Shown here: positions 43,304 through 51,832 of the stretch, in pieces
Layout: each line of letters begins with the position of its first letter
How positions within the stretch are numbered: the first letter of the stretch is position 1
DNA from: Kitasatospora purpeofusca
GTDB taxonomy: Bacteria > Actinomycetota > Actinomycetes > Streptomycetales > Streptomycetaceae
Assembly (NCBI RefSeq): GCF_000718025.1
Contig: NZ_JODS01000034.1
Location: forward strand, 1 to 64,000
Reading direction: 5' to 3'
Length of the DNA: 64,000 nt
Program-made: the position numbers and the translations under genes
Notes under the pieces: generated by a model
The model's input: the letters and a program-made list of their open reading frames with translations, nothing else
The model's database searches: none
What the model was told of the DNA's origin: nothing

Positions 43304-44328
43304 TTGGCGGCCTTGGGGTAGAGCTGTTCGGCGATCTCGTTGATCACCTGGGGGGTGCGCGGGCCGTAGCTGAGCAGTTGGCCGTCCTCGATCGAGACGA
43401 TCCGGCGGTCCAGGCCGGCCGGGGTCTGGGCGACGCCGGGCAGCTTGAGCAGGCCGTCGACGCCGCCGACGGAGTCGAGTCCCTTGCTCATCACCAGGAT
43501 CGCGTCGGGGGCGGCCTTGACCAGGGCCTCGCTGGTGAGCGGGGTGAAGTCGCCGGTGAGGCCGGCGGCGGTGCCGGCGTCCTCGCCGCCGACCGCCGTG
43601 ATCAGCGAGCCGGCGCCGGAGGCCGGGCCGCCGAGCAGGTAGACCGAGGCGCTGCCGCGCAGGTAGAGGAAGGCGACCTTGGGGTGGCGGTCGACGGCGG
43701 GCAGGGCGGCCCTGGCGGCGGTGATCCGCTGCTCGGTGCGCTCCTTCAACTGCTTGCCGGCGTCCGGGACCCCGAGCGCGGCGGCGACGGTGTCGATGCG
43801 CGGGCCGACGTCCTCCAGCCGCTTGGCGTCGTCGAGCACGAGCAGGGGGACGCCCGCCGCGCGGATCTGGGCGATCGCCTCGGCCGGGCCGGTGGAGCGG
43901 TCGGCGAGGACGACGGTCGGGTGCAGCGAGAGCACGCCCTCGGCGGAGACGTCGTGCGCCTGGGTGATCACGGGCAGGGCGGTGGCCTGCTGGAAGGTCG
44001 TGGAGACGTCCCGGGCGACGACCTCGGGGCCGAGGCCGAGGCTGAAGACGATCTCGGCCAGGCTGCCGTTGAGCGGGATGATCCGCTCGGCGCTGGCGAC
44101 GGTGACGGCCCGGCCGTCGGCCGAGGTCGCGGTGGCCGGGAGCGCGGGGACCGGCGCTTCGGGCAGCGGTTCGACCGTGTCCGGGGCGCGTGAGGTGCCT
44201 GCCCCGGCGGCCGCGCCGGCGCCGCCGGAGGCCGAGCCGCAGGCGGTCAGGGCGAGCAGCAGGCCGAGGAGCAGCAGCAGGATCGCGGGCCCGCGGGCGG
44301 CCCTGGTTCGGGGGGTACTGCTGCTCAA
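43300..44328 (-). CDS. hmuT: heme-binding lipoprotein of the hemin ABC transporter
   Basis: A 342-residue substrate-binding lipoprotein. The signal peptide has a basic start, a Leu-rich core and lipobox LTAC. The mature part is a class III binding protein (AERIIPLNGSLAEIVFSLGLGPEVVARD, TQAHDVSAEGVLSLHPTVVLAD, the last carrying a His as a heme-ligand candidate). The start is TTG 44328 with GAAGGGA seven bases upstream; the ATG-less frame upstream is not needed. First gene of hmuTUV. Confidence 0.92.
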   Translation of the reverse strand: MSSSTPRTRAARGPAILLLLLGLLLALTACGSASGGAGAAAGAGTSRAPDTVEPLPEAPVPALPATATSADGRAVTVASAERIIPLNGSLAEIVFSLGLGPEVVARDVSTTFQQATALPVITQAHDVSAEGVLSLHPTVVLADRSTGPAEAIAQIRAAGVPLLVLDDAKRLEDVGPRIDTVAAALGVPDAGKQLKERTEQRITAARAALPAVDRHPKVAFLYLRGSASVYLLGGPASGAGSLITAVGGEDAGTAAGLTGDFTPLTSEALVKAAPDAILVMSKGLDSVGGVDGLLKLPGVAQTPAGLDRRIVSIEDGQLLSYGPRTPQVINEIAEQLYPKAAK

Positions 44329-44406
44329 GGTCGTTCCCTTCAATGGGAGTTGACGCCGCCGGGAGTGGGGGTGCGGGGGCGGTCGACGGGGCTCTTGACT
44401 CATATA

Positions 44407-44425
44407 TTAGGTTAGCCTTACCTAA
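44407..44425. promoter_or_regulatory. iron box (DmdR/IdeR operator) between hmuTUV and htaA
   Basis: The sequence TTAGGTTAGCCTTACCTAA matches the 19-base actinobacterial DtxR/IdeR/DmdR operator almost perfectly. It lies 79 bases before hmuT and 75 bases before the first htaA gene, so one iron-responsive site can repress both. Confidence 0.93.
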
Positions 44426-44499
44426 AGTTCGCAAGGGGGTCTGGGCTGCGCCGACCCCGATTCCGGCCTGCCTTCCCGTCCCGCCGAGGAGTGATCCGC

Positions 44500-46047
44500 G
44501 TGCCTCTGCCCCATCGGCTCCGCCGCATGGCCGCCGCCCTGGTGACCGCCCTGGCGGCCCTGCTGACCGTTCTGGTCCTCCCCGGCCAGGCGGTGGCGGC
44601 CGAGGGCAAGGTGTCCGGCGGGCGGCTGGACTGGGGGATCAAGCAGTCCTTCCTGACCTACGTCACCGGCCCCATCGCCCAGGGCACTTGGGCGCTCACC
44701 GGGGGAGCCGCCACGGTGTCGGGCAGCGGCTTCCGGTTCCACTCGGCCACCGGCTCGTACGACCCGGCGAACGGCGCGCTGACGGCCGCGTTCTCGGGCG
44801 GGGTCCGGTTCACCGGGCACCAGGAGAACGGCGCGAACGCGCTCGACCTGAGCATCGGCCGGCTCACCTTCCGGGCCGCCGCGGGCGGCGCGGCCGGGCT
44901 GTACGCGGACGTCAGCAGCAAGTCCCGGGAGACCGGGCAGGTCAGCAACGCGAGCCAGGCCAAGCTGGCCGAGCTCTCGCTGGCCGGTGTCGACCTGCGC
45001 GGCGCGGCCGGGACCCTGACCCTCAGCAACGTCCCGGCGACCCTGACCGACGCGGGGGCCAAGGCCTTCGGCGGCTTCTACACCGCCGGGACGGCCCTCG
45101 ACCCGGTCAGCCTCTCGGTCAACCTCCCGGCGGCGCAGGCCACCCCGACGCCGACGGCTCCCGCCTCGCCGACCGCCGCGGCACCGACCACGACGGCCCC
45201 GGCGACGCCCGTGCCCACGCCGAGCGCGACCGCTCCGACCGCTCCGACTGTTCCGACCGGCCCGGCCGCCACCCCGCAGGCCGCCCCCGCCACCGAGTTC
45301 GCCAACGGCGCGCTCGACTGGGGTGTGCGCCGGACCTTCCGCGACTACGTCACCGGCACCATCGCGCAGGGCCGCTGGGAGCTCTCCGGCGGCGCGGCCG
45401 ACGGCGGCGCGTTCTACCGCTGGACGCCCGCCAAGGGCAGCCACGACGCGGCCACCGGCGCGCTCACCGCCGCCTTCACCGGCAGCGTCCGCTTCACCGG
45501 GCTGAAGACCGGCGACAGTTACGGCCTGGACCTCACCCTGGCCAACACCGCCGTCACCGTGGCCGAGGGCAAGGGCGTGCTGCGCGCCGACGTCTCCGGC
45601 CGCACCCCGGACGGTGCCGCCCAGCAGCTCACCGGCGTCGAACTGGGCACCTTCGACCCGGCCGGGCTGACCGCCGAGGGCGGCCTGCTGAAGGCCGTCG
45701 AACTCCCGCTCACGCTCACCGAGGCGGGCGGCAAGGCCTTCGGCGGCCTCTACCCGGCGGGCACCGCGATGGACCCGCTGAGCTTCGCCGTCGCGCTCGA
45801 CCCGGCGGCCGCGCTCCCGCCGCTGCCGGACCTCGGCAGCGCCCCGGCGGTTGCGCCGACCCCGTCGGCCACCACCGCTCCCCCGAGCACGCCCGCCGCG
45901 GCGCCGGTCGCCGCGGACGCCGGTGACTCGGGCGGCGTCCCGACGGCGGCCCTGGTCGGCGGCGGTCTGCTCGTCGTCGCAGTGGCCGCGGCCGCCGGTC
46001 TGTTCGTCCTCCGCCGCCGTCGTACCACCCCCGCCGACGCGGCCTGA
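44500..46047 (+). CDS. htaA: HtaA-domain heme-binding surface protein, membrane-anchored
   Basis: A 515-residue protein: signal peptide to about residue 33, HtaA domain 1, an Ala/Pro/Thr linker, HtaA domain 2, and a C-terminal membrane helix with an RRRR tail. Each domain begins DWG[IV]-x2-[ST]-F-x2-Y (DWGIKQSFLTY, DWGVRRTFRDY), where the Tyr is a heme-ligand candidate. No sortase signal is seen. It would bind heme outside and pass it to HmuT. GTG 44500 is chosen because GAGGA lies nine bases upstream. Confidence 0.9.
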   Translation: MPLPHRLRRMAAALVTALAALLTVLVLPGQAVAAEGKVSGGRLDWGIKQSFLTYVTGPIAQGTWALTGGAATVSGSGFRFHSATGSYDPANGALTAAFSGGVRFTGHQENGANALDLSIGRLTFRAAAGGAAGLYADVSSKSRETGQVSNASQAKLAELSLAGVDLRGAAGTLTLSNVPATLTDAGAKAFGGFYTAGTALDPVSLSVNLPAAQATPTPTAPASPTAAAPTTTAPATPVPTPSATAPTAPTVPTGPAATPQAAPATEFANGALDWGVRRTFRDYVTGTIAQGRWELSGGAADGGAFYRWTPAKGSHDAATGALTAAFTGSVRFTGLKTGDSYGLDLTLANTAVTVAEGKGVLRADVSGRTPDGAAQQLTGVELGTFDPAGLTAEGGLLKAVELPLTLTEAGGKAFGGLYPAGTAMDPLSFAVALDPAAALPPLPDLGSAPAVAPTPSATTAPPSTPAAAPVAADAGDSGGVPTAALVGGGLLVVAVAAAAGLFVLRRRRTTPADAA

Positions 46048-46085
46048 ACCCCTTCCACTTCCCCGCTCACCGAACGGAGACCCCC

Positions 46086-47774
46086 ATGTCCCGCAACCGC
46101 ACCCGGATGGCCGCCCTGGCCGCCGTCACCGCCGGCCTCGGCCTGACCGCCTTCGGCGCCCCGGTCCTGGCCTTCGGCGCCGGCGCGCCGAGCAGTGTCA
46201 CCTACGACACCGGCTCGCTGGACTGGGGGGTCAAGGCCAGCTTCCGGAGCTACGTCACCGGGCCGGTCGGCCAGGGCGCGGTGGAGCTGAGCGGCGGCGC
46301 GACCACCAACGCCGACGGCAGCTTCCACTTCGGGCTGGCGAGCGCGAGCTACGACATGGGCAGCCACGCGCTGACCTCCGCCTTCACCGGTGGTGTGCGG
46401 TTCACCGCCCACCACGGCGCGCTGGACGTGGGTCTGAGCGACCTGAAGATCACCACCGCCGGGACGGTCGGCACGCTCACCGCCGACACCGCGTCCAAGG
46501 AGGTCGTGGGCGCGCCGGACGTCACACGGCGCGACGACGTCCCGCTGGTGACCTTCACGGTCGGCCGGGACACCACCAACGGCGTGCCGACGGCGGCGAA
46601 GCTGACCGAGGAGGGCGCCAAGGCCTTCGCCGGCTTCTACGCGGCCGGGTCGGACGTGGACCCGCTGTCGCTGCTGCTCAAGCAGAGCCCGGCCACGCCG
46701 TCCCCGACCGCCACGCCGACGCAGACCCCCACGGCCACCGCCACGCCGACCGCGACCGGCAGCCCGACGGCGACCGCCTCGCCGACCGCCACGGCGTCGC
46801 CCACCGCTACGGCTTCGCCGACGGCCACGTCCTCGCCCACGGCCACCTCGTCCCCGACGGCGACCTCCTCGCCGACCGCCACGGGTTCGCCGAGCGCGAC
46901 CAACTCGCCCTCCGCGACCGGCAGCCCGTCCACGGCACCGACCGCGGGCACCGGTGAGCTCGCCGTGGTGAACGGCACCCTGGACTGGCAGGTCAAGGAG
47001 AGCTTCCGCAAGTACCTGCAGAGCCCGGTGGCCAACGGCAAGGTCGAGTTCGCGGGCGGCGCGGCCGACTACCGGTTCAACGGGGCCAAGGGCGCGTACA
47101 ACACCAAGACCCACGCGCTGTCGGTGGGCTTCGCCGGGTCGGTGCGCTTCCTCGGGCACCCGGGTGAGGGCGGTGGTTACCAGCTGGACACCACCTTCTC
47201 GAAGCTGGGCCTGAGCATCAACAAGGACGGCGCGTTCCTGACGGCCGATGTCAACGCCAAGTCCCTGGACGGGAAGACGAGCACGCTGTCCGGTGCCCGG
47301 ATCGCCGAGCTGGACCTCTCCAAGGCGAGCCTGGCCCCGGTCAACGGCGTGGTCACGCTCAACGCCGTCCCGGCCAAGCTGACGGCGGAGGGTGTGCCGG
47401 CCTTCGCCAACTACAAGGCGGGCGAGGCGCTCGACCCGGTGACTGTGTCGCTGGCCTTCGACAAGAACGCCCAGCTGCCGAGCGGCGGCACGGCCGGTGG
47501 CACGGGCACGACCACCGGCGGTGCGGCCGGTGGTACCGGTAGCGGTGCCGGTACTGGCACGGGTACCGGTTCGGGCACGGGCGGCACGGTCGGTGGCGCT
47601 TCGCTCACCACCACCGGCAGCGGCTCGTCGTCGCTCGGTGGTGGCGGCGTGCTGGCCTCGACCGGTTCCGACACCCCGGTGGTCCCGCTGGTGGCGACCG
47701 CCGCCGGCCTGCTGCTGATGGGTGGTGGCGCCACCGCCCTGGCCCGCCGCCGCCGCGCGACCCTCGGCGCCTGA
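46086..47774 (+). CDS. htaA: HtaA-domain heme-binding protein with LAxTG sortase signal
   Basis: A 562-residue protein with signal peptide, two HtaA domains (DWGVKASFRSY and DWQVKESFRKY) and two linkers. The middle linker (about 200-285) is a Thr/Ser/Pro/Ala repeat array, and a second Gly/Thr-rich linker follows domain 2. The C-terminus has LASTG at residues 523-527, a hydrophobic stretch and ARRRR, a class E sortase signal, so it is likely fixed to peptidoglycan. It lies 38 bases after the first htaA gene in the same iron-controlled operon. Confidence 0.92.
   Translation: MSRNRTRMAALAAVTAGLGLTAFGAPVLAFGAGAPSSVTYDTGSLDWGVKASFRSYVTGPVGQGAVELSGGATTNADGSFHFGLASASYDMGSHALTSAFTGGVRFTAHHGALDVGLSDLKITTAGTVGTLTADTASKEVVGAPDVTRRDDVPLVTFTVGRDTTNGVPTAAKLTEEGAKAFAGFYAAGSDVDPLSLLLKQSPATPSPTATPTQTPTATATPTATGSPTATASPTATASPTATASPTATSSPTATSSPTATSSPTATGSPSATNSPSATGSPSTAPTAGTGELAVVNGTLDWQVKESFRKYLQSPVANGKVEFAGGAADYRFNGAKGAYNTKTHALSVGFAGSVRFLGHPGEGGGYQLDTTFSKLGLSINKDGAFLTADVNAKSLDGKTSTLSGARIAELDLSKASLAPVNGVVTLNAVPAKLTAEGVPAFANYKAGEALDPVTVSLAFDKNAQLPSGGTAGGTGTTTGGAAGGTGSGAGTGTGTGSGTGGTVGGASLTTTGSGSSSLGGGGVLASTGSDTPVVPLVATAAGLLLMGGGATALARRRRATLGA
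46680..46935 (+). repeat. coding repeat array in the HtaA linker
   Basis: The linker is built from imperfect units such as TATPT, TASPTA, TSSPTA and TGSPSA, giving short in-frame DNA repeats about 12-18 bases long. The repeats are probably length-variable among strains and act as a flexible spacer across the cell wall. Confidence 0.85.
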
Positions 47775-47791
47775 CAGCTGGCTTGAACAAC

Positions 47792-47826
47792 TGTGGCCCC
47801 TCGCTCGATCCGAGCGAGGGGCCACA
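47792..47826. terminator. bidirectional terminator between htaA and DUF397 genes
   Basis: Arms 47792-47807 and 47811-47826 pair perfectly over 16 bp with a tiny loop. It separates the htaA operon from the convergent DUF397 gene. Confidence 0.93.
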
Positions 47827-47844
47827 GCGCTTTGCAGGAGTCGG

Positions 47845-48036
47845 CTATGCGGGGTGGTTGAGTCCGTCGCTCTTGACGGTGCTGAGGAGGTCGGCGAAGG
47901 CGGCCGGGGTGGCGTGAAGGATGACGTCGCCGTCGTCGGATTCCCGGAGTTCGACCAGTTCATCCGATACCCGTACTTCGATGCACTCGTTGGACGCGCC
48001 GCTGAAGCTGGACTTCTGCCATATGGACTTACTCAT
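47845..48036 (-). CDS. DUF397 domain protein
   Basis: A 63-residue DUF397 protein (SIWQKSSFSGASNECIEVRV, then ADLLSTVKSDGL), the usual small partner of XRE/DUF5753 regulators in streptomycetes. ATG 48036 has AGGGG upstream, and its start overlaps the end of the regulator gene by eight bases. It probably forms a regulatory pair with it. Confidence 0.93.
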   Translation of the reverse strand: MSKSIWQKSSFSGASNECIEVRVSDELVELRESDDGDVILHATPAAFADLLSTVKSDGLNHPA

Positions 48037-48880
48037 GTTGGCCCCTGATGGATCGAATGAAAGTGCGCGACTCGTCGTCGGACAGCGCAAGAGCGCTCAG
48101 GCGAGCAAAGGTTGCTCGGTGGCTGGCCAGGTCCGCTGGAGCGTCGAAAAACAGAACGCCCTGGGCTGTGTCCATCTGAAGCGTTGCGAGCTCCGGGACC
48201 GGCCCTTCGGCGAACATGATGTTCTCCCCTGCACCTGGGAAGGTGTCCATATCGAACGGGACCACTCTCACTGAGCTGGTCCCGGCCTCGGAGTCCTTGA
48301 CCAGGCTGTCGAGCTGCTCGGCAAGGACCTTCCGACCGCCGAACTGCATTCTCAGAGCCGCTTCGTGGATGAAGGACACGTGTGGCGTTCCGCTGGATCG
48401 GAGAGCTTGCTGGCGTTGAGCTCGGAACGCCGTCCTGGTGTCGATGTCGCGCTGAGGCAGTGGGGGCGAGATGCGACCGAAGACTGCAGAAGCGTAGGCA
48501 CCAGTTTGCTGAAGACCCGGAACGTATGTGGTGGCCCAGGTGTAGATCTTCAAGGCATGGGCTTCCATCTCCGCAACCTCGAGGAAATCCGTCGACAGCT
48601 TCCCCTGGTACCGCTCCCACCAGCCCTTCGAGCGTGGCACGGTGAAGTCGATCAGAGCTTCGACGAGCGGCTCGTTGGCGCACTTGCATGCCGCTGCGAT
48701 CGTGCGCAGTCGGTCTGCGTTGACACTGGTCTTTCCGTTCTCCATCTGTGTCACCTGGGCTGCGCTTACGCCCAGTGAGTGGGCGAGTTCGCTGCCTCGG
48801 AGTCCTGCCTGCTCGCGCATTCTTCGCAGTTCGGTACCCAAGCGGCGCTGGCGAAGCGTGGGGTTCAGACGGCCCGGCAT
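48029..48880 (-). CDS. XRE-family regulator with DUF5753 domain
   Basis: A 283-residue regulator. The N-terminal helix-turn-helix is ELRRMREQAGLRGSELAHSLGVSAAQVTQMENGKTSV, followed by a DUF5753 domain (IYTWATTYVPGLQQTGAYASAVF, VSFIHEAALRMQFGG). ATG 48880 has AGAGGA; a GTG at 48907 lacks a site. It is the XRE member of an abaA/whiJ-like locus with DUF397 and a divergent ATPase. Confidence 0.92.
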   Translation of the reverse strand: MPGRLNPTLRQRRLGTELRRMREQAGLRGSELAHSLGVSAAQVTQMENGKTSVNADRLRTIAAACKCANEPLVEALIDFTVPRSKGWWERYQGKLSTDFLEVAEMEAHALKIYTWATTYVPGLQQTGAYASAVFGRISPPLPQRDIDTRTAFRAQRQQALRSSGTPHVSFIHEAALRMQFGGRKVLAEQLDSLVKDSEAGTSSVRVVPFDMDTFPGAGENIMFAEGPVPELATLQMDTAQGVLFFDAPADLASHRATFARLSALALSDDESRTFIRSIRGQHE

Positions 48881-49131
48881 GGCGTCCTCTCGATGTCCTG
48901 TGCTCACAGTGTGCCGTGAAGCTCGAGGGTGAGGCCATCTGTCCCCCGGGAGGGGGAATCTCCCAGAGAACTACCTAAAATTAAGTCGATGTGCCGTATG
49001 GTCTACCTCACAAGGATCGGACGGATCGTCAGCAAGTGTCCGTCTATGAGGCTTTGGGTGGACTGTGCCAGTTCTGCCCATTGATGCCTCTTCTCTCCCT
49101 CCTCCCCCTGCCTCTCCCTCGGAGGTCTGTC

Positions 49132-49497
49132 ATGCGTGCCATCGACCCGCCCGACTGCTCCCTCGCCCGTGCCGAACTCCGGGCCGCCCTCCTCTCGGCC
49201 GGCTGGCCGCCGGACGTCATCGACGACGCCGAACTCGCTTTTCACGAGCTGTACATCAACGCCTGGCAGCACGCGGGCTGCCAGGCGCCCGCCGTCCTCG
49301 TCTGCCTCCGGCCCGCCGTGCTCCGGGTCTCCGTGTGCGACGACTGCCCGGACCTGCCCTCCCCCTCCCTCCCCGCCGACCTCTACTCGCTCTCCGGACG
49401 CGGGCTCCACCTCGTGCGCGCCCTCACCCACCGCTTCGGCGTCGACCCCGCCAAGACCGGCAAGGTCGCCTGGTTCGAGCTGGACGCCGCCGCGTGA
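49132..49497 (+). CDS. HATPase_c_2 (RsbW-like) ATP-binding protein
   Basis: A 121-residue kinase-type ATPase domain (ELAFHELYINAWQHAG as N-box, VCDDCPDLPS and SGRGLHLVRAL as G-boxes). It is the ATPase member usually found opposite XRE/DUF397 pairs and may act as an anti-sigma or anti-regulator. ATG 49132 has GGAGG six bases before it. It overlaps the next gene by four bases. Confidence 0.88.
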   Translation: MRAIDPPDCSLARAELRAALLSAGWPPDVIDDAELAFHELYINAWQHAGCQAPAVLVCLRPAVLRVSVCDDCPDLPSPSLPADLYSLSGRGLHLVRALTHRFGVDPAKTGKVAWFELDAAA

Positions 49498-49727
49498 ACA
49501 CCCCCCTCGAACCGCACGACCCCTACCTCCGCACCTACACCGAGCCCGAAGTGACCTCCCTCCTCCGTGAACTCCACGAGCGGGGCGCGCCCTTCGGTAT
49601 CCGCTGGGGCTCCGCCGCCGTCAACGGCGCCACCGTCGACGGCCGCCTCCTCGTCGACTTCGGCGACACCTCCGTCGCCACCCTCCTCAACCTCCTCGCG
49701 CTCCTCCGCGAAGCGGCCCGGGAATGA
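49494..49727 (+). CDS. small hypothetical protein
   Basis: A 77-residue protein (HDPYLRTYTEPEVTSLLRELHERGAPFGIRWGSAAVNGATVDGRLLVDFG). GTG 49494 overlaps the ATPase stop, so translation is coupled. No family recognised. Its fold could be a short alpha/beta domain. Confidence 0.7.
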   Translation: MNTPLEPHDPYLRTYTEPEVTSLLRELHERGAPFGIRWGSAAVNGATVDGRLLVDFGDTSVATLLNLLALLREAARE

Positions 49728-49900
49728 CCACCTTCCTCGTCGGCGCGGCCTTCGCCGCCCTCCTCGCCCTCGCCATCGCCACCGTGATCACCGGCGTCGT
49801 CACCGCGCTCAGGATCGGCCCGCCCCCACCACCGATCCTCTGCCGCGGGTGCCGGGCGCCGCACGCCCCCACGGACGGCGCCCCCGACAAGGCCGGATGA
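49724..49900 (+). CDS. 58-residue membrane protein with CxxC tail
   Basis: ATG 49724 overlaps the previous stop (ATGA). The first 30 residues form one membrane helix (FLVGAAFAALLALAIATVITGVVTAL). The rest is Pro-rich with a C-x2-C pair and His (LCRGCRAPHAP), a possible small zinc or redox motif. No name is known. The chain of overlaps supports that it is a real gene of this operon. Confidence 0.65.
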   Translation: MTTFLVGAAFAALLALAIATVITGVVTALRIGPPPPPILCRGCRAPHAPTDGAPDKAG

Positions 49901-49942
49901 ACGCCTCGGAGCGGGAGGTCGACCGTTCTGACCTCCTGCTCC
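49900..49942 (+). terminator. terminator hairpin after the ATPase operon, repeated element copy 1
   Basis: GGAGCGGGAGGTC (49908-49920) pairs with GACCTCCTGCTCC (49930-49942) with one mismatch. The left flank AACGCCTCGGAGC is shared with the hairpin at 51767. Confidence 0.75.
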
Positions 49943-50139
49943 GTCCCATTTGTGCAGATCGCGTGACGCTGTTTCACGTCCGTGACGGTTGGCGCACAGA
50001 TCAGCGAAGGACGGCTGACAGGCTTCTCTCATCGCACAGAGCAGCGAGGGGCCGAACAAGCGGACGACAGTCCGCCGGGGTGGCGGACGAAGCTCTGGCG
50101 CAGCACCGGATCATCACGTCGTTCCAGGGGGAACAGATC

Positions 50140-51075
50140 ATGAGCAAGGCCCTTTCGTTCCGCAAGTCCTCGTCCCGCGCCGCGAAGTTCGCCGCCGTCG
50201 CCGCCCTGACGCTCGGCCTGGTGGCCACCGTCAGCCCGGCCGCCCAGGCCGCCTCGCTCGGTGCCGCGGGTGCGAAGGGGCTGAAGCACAACGTGCTGAC
50301 CGTCAGCAACGGCACCCGGTACGTGCAGATCGACGGCAAGACGGTCGACTTCCGCACCGTCGTGCGGGACCTCACCTGGTCCCCGGACGGCAACAAGGCC
50401 GTCTTCATCGACGGTTCGGGCAACCTCGTCGTCTCCGACGCGGACGGCAGCAACCGGGTCACCGTGGCCAAGAACCCCGGCGGACAGAACTGGAACCACC
50501 CGACCTGGCACGCGGTCGCGGCCGTCCCGGAGGCGGAGTCGCCCGCCAGGAACAGCATCGTCTTCGTCGCCAGGAAGAACGGTGTCTCCCAGCTGAAGAC
50601 CGTTCCCGCTGCGGCTGTCCAGGGCCAGCCGACCGATCTGAGTGTCTGGAGCGGCGAGGACAACCCGCTGCCGCAGACCGGCAACATCTGGCCGAACGCG
50701 AGCAGCAAGACCGGCACCAGCGTTTTCGCCAACGTCGACAACGGCACCGTCTACATCCGCGACGAGGTCCTGCGTTCGCAGACCGACGTGCTGACCAAGG
50801 GCTCCCAGCCCGCAGTCTCGCCCGACGGCGAGGACGTCGTCTTCGTCCGCTCCGTGCAGGGCCACGACCACCTGTTCGTGCAGGGCCGGGGCGACAAGAC
50901 CGCCAAGGACCTCACTCCGAAGGCCACCACCGACTACACCCAGCCGACCTTCTCGCCGGACGGCCGGACCATCGCCGCCCGCACGCCCAAGGGCATCGTC
51001 ACCCTCCCGGCGAGCGGTGCCGCCAAGCCCACCGTGGTCACCAGCCGGGTCGGCCTGCCGGCCTACCGCGGCTGA
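50140..51075 (+). CDS. secreted TolB/PD40-like beta-propeller protein
   Basis: A 311-residue exported protein. The signal peptide ends AAQAASL. It contains WD40-like PD40 repeats (DLTWSPDGNKAVFID, QPAVSPDGEDVVFVR, QPTFSPDGRTIAAR), so it should fold as a beta-propeller outside the cell. ATG 50140 has AGGGGGA upstream. Function unknown; propellers of this type often bind proteins or peptides. Confidence 0.85.
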   Translation: MSKALSFRKSSSRAAKFAAVAALTLGLVATVSPAAQAASLGAAGAKGLKHNVLTVSNGTRYVQIDGKTVDFRTVVRDLTWSPDGNKAVFIDGSGNLVVSDADGSNRVTVAKNPGGQNWNHPTWHAVAAVPEAESPARNSIVFVARKNGVSQLKTVPAAAVQGQPTDLSVWSGEDNPLPQTGNIWPNASSKTGTSVFANVDNGTVYIRDEVLRSQTDVLTKGSQPAVSPDGEDVVFVRSVQGHDHLFVQGRGDKTAKDLTPKATTDYTQPTFSPDGRTIAARTPKGIVTLPASGAAKPTVVTSRVGLPAYRG

Positions 51076-51114
51076 CAGCGAGGCGCACGAGCACCGTTGG
51101 ACCGCCCGGCCGGG

Positions 51115-51702
51115 TCAGTTACCGGCCAGGCGGTCCAACTCCGTTCTCAGGTCGGCGAGGTGCTCGTCCGCATTGTCGTGGGGCAGGAACTCCACCACGT
51201 CGATGAAGCGGAACAGCACCCGGGTCTCGGTGATCCCGTACTCGTAGTCGGCGAAGCCCACCACGGCGCCCGTCGTGCCGCGCACCGTGCCCCGGACGAC
51301 GTGTCCGGTCATCTCGTCGGGCTGCTCGGCCGACTGCCTGCGCCGCGCGTTGGGCCGGGCCAGGTACGGGCAGACCATCGAGGCGTAGAGCATGCACGCG
51401 CGGTGGCCGGGCCCCTCCATGGTCGGGGAGAGATTGCGGTACGGGCGCCCCGCCGCCAGCGCCTCGGCGATCGCGGTGCTCTCCGTCTCACCGACCACCC
51501 GCCACACCGGCCCCTTGGGCATCAGCAGGTTGCAGACCGAACAGAGCCGCCCGCGCGCGCAGTCCGCGCTGCGGCCGTAGTCCGTCAGCGCGAACTGGGG
51601 TTGCTCGCCCTCCCACGGCGTGATCGCCGGAACGGGGTAGCCGCGCACATCGCGGGGCCTGGCATCGATGGACGGCGGTATCGGGACGTTGTCAAAGCGC
51701 AC
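51115..51702 (-). CDS. hypothetical protein with two cysteine pairs
   Basis: A 195-residue soluble protein. Cysteines cluster in DCARGRLCSVCNLLMP and HRACMLYASMVCPYL and could bind zinc. The C-terminal part is acidic (LPHDNADEHLADLRTELDRL). The start is GTG 51702. Not recognised as a named family; a nucleic-acid or small-enzyme role cannot be assigned. It is convergent with the propeller gene. Confidence 0.7.
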   Translation of the reverse strand: MRFDNVPIPPSIDARPRDVRGYPVPAITPWEGEQPQFALTDYGRSADCARGRLCSVCNLLMPKGPVWRVVGETESTAIAEALAAGRPYRNLSPTMEGPGHRACMLYASMVCPYLARPNARRRQSAEQPDEMTGHVVRGTVRGTTGAVVGFADYEYGITETRVLFRFIDVVEFLPHDNADEHLADLRTELDRLAGN

Positions 51703-51766
51703 GCCCCATCAGTACCAGTAACGGGCGCCGCCGCACAGCGCCGGAGCCCCCGAGGGAACCCGCCGA

Positions 51767-51817
51767 AACGCCTCGGAGCAGGAAGTCGGTCCGGCCGACT
51801 TCCTGCTCCGAGGCGTT
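51767..51817. terminator. perfect 23-bp inverted repeat downstream of hmuO, repeated element copy 2
   Basis: Arms 51767-51789 and 51795-51817 pair perfectly over 23 bp around a 5-base loop. It ends hmuO transcription on the minus strand and probably also protects the next gene. It is closely related to the hairpin at 49900. Confidence 0.9.
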
Positions 51818-51832
51818 CGGATGCCCAGCTGC

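Noticed and set aside
44407..44425. The iron box considered as a Zur site.
   Set aside because: The sequence matches the DtxR/IdeR/DmdR pattern, the neighbours are heme genes, and Zur boxes differ (TGAAAATCATTTTCA type).
46680..46935. Regular short repeats that look like a CRISPR or tandem satellite.
   Set aside because: They are in frame, encode the Thr/Ser/Pro linker of HtaA and lack spacers or cas genes.
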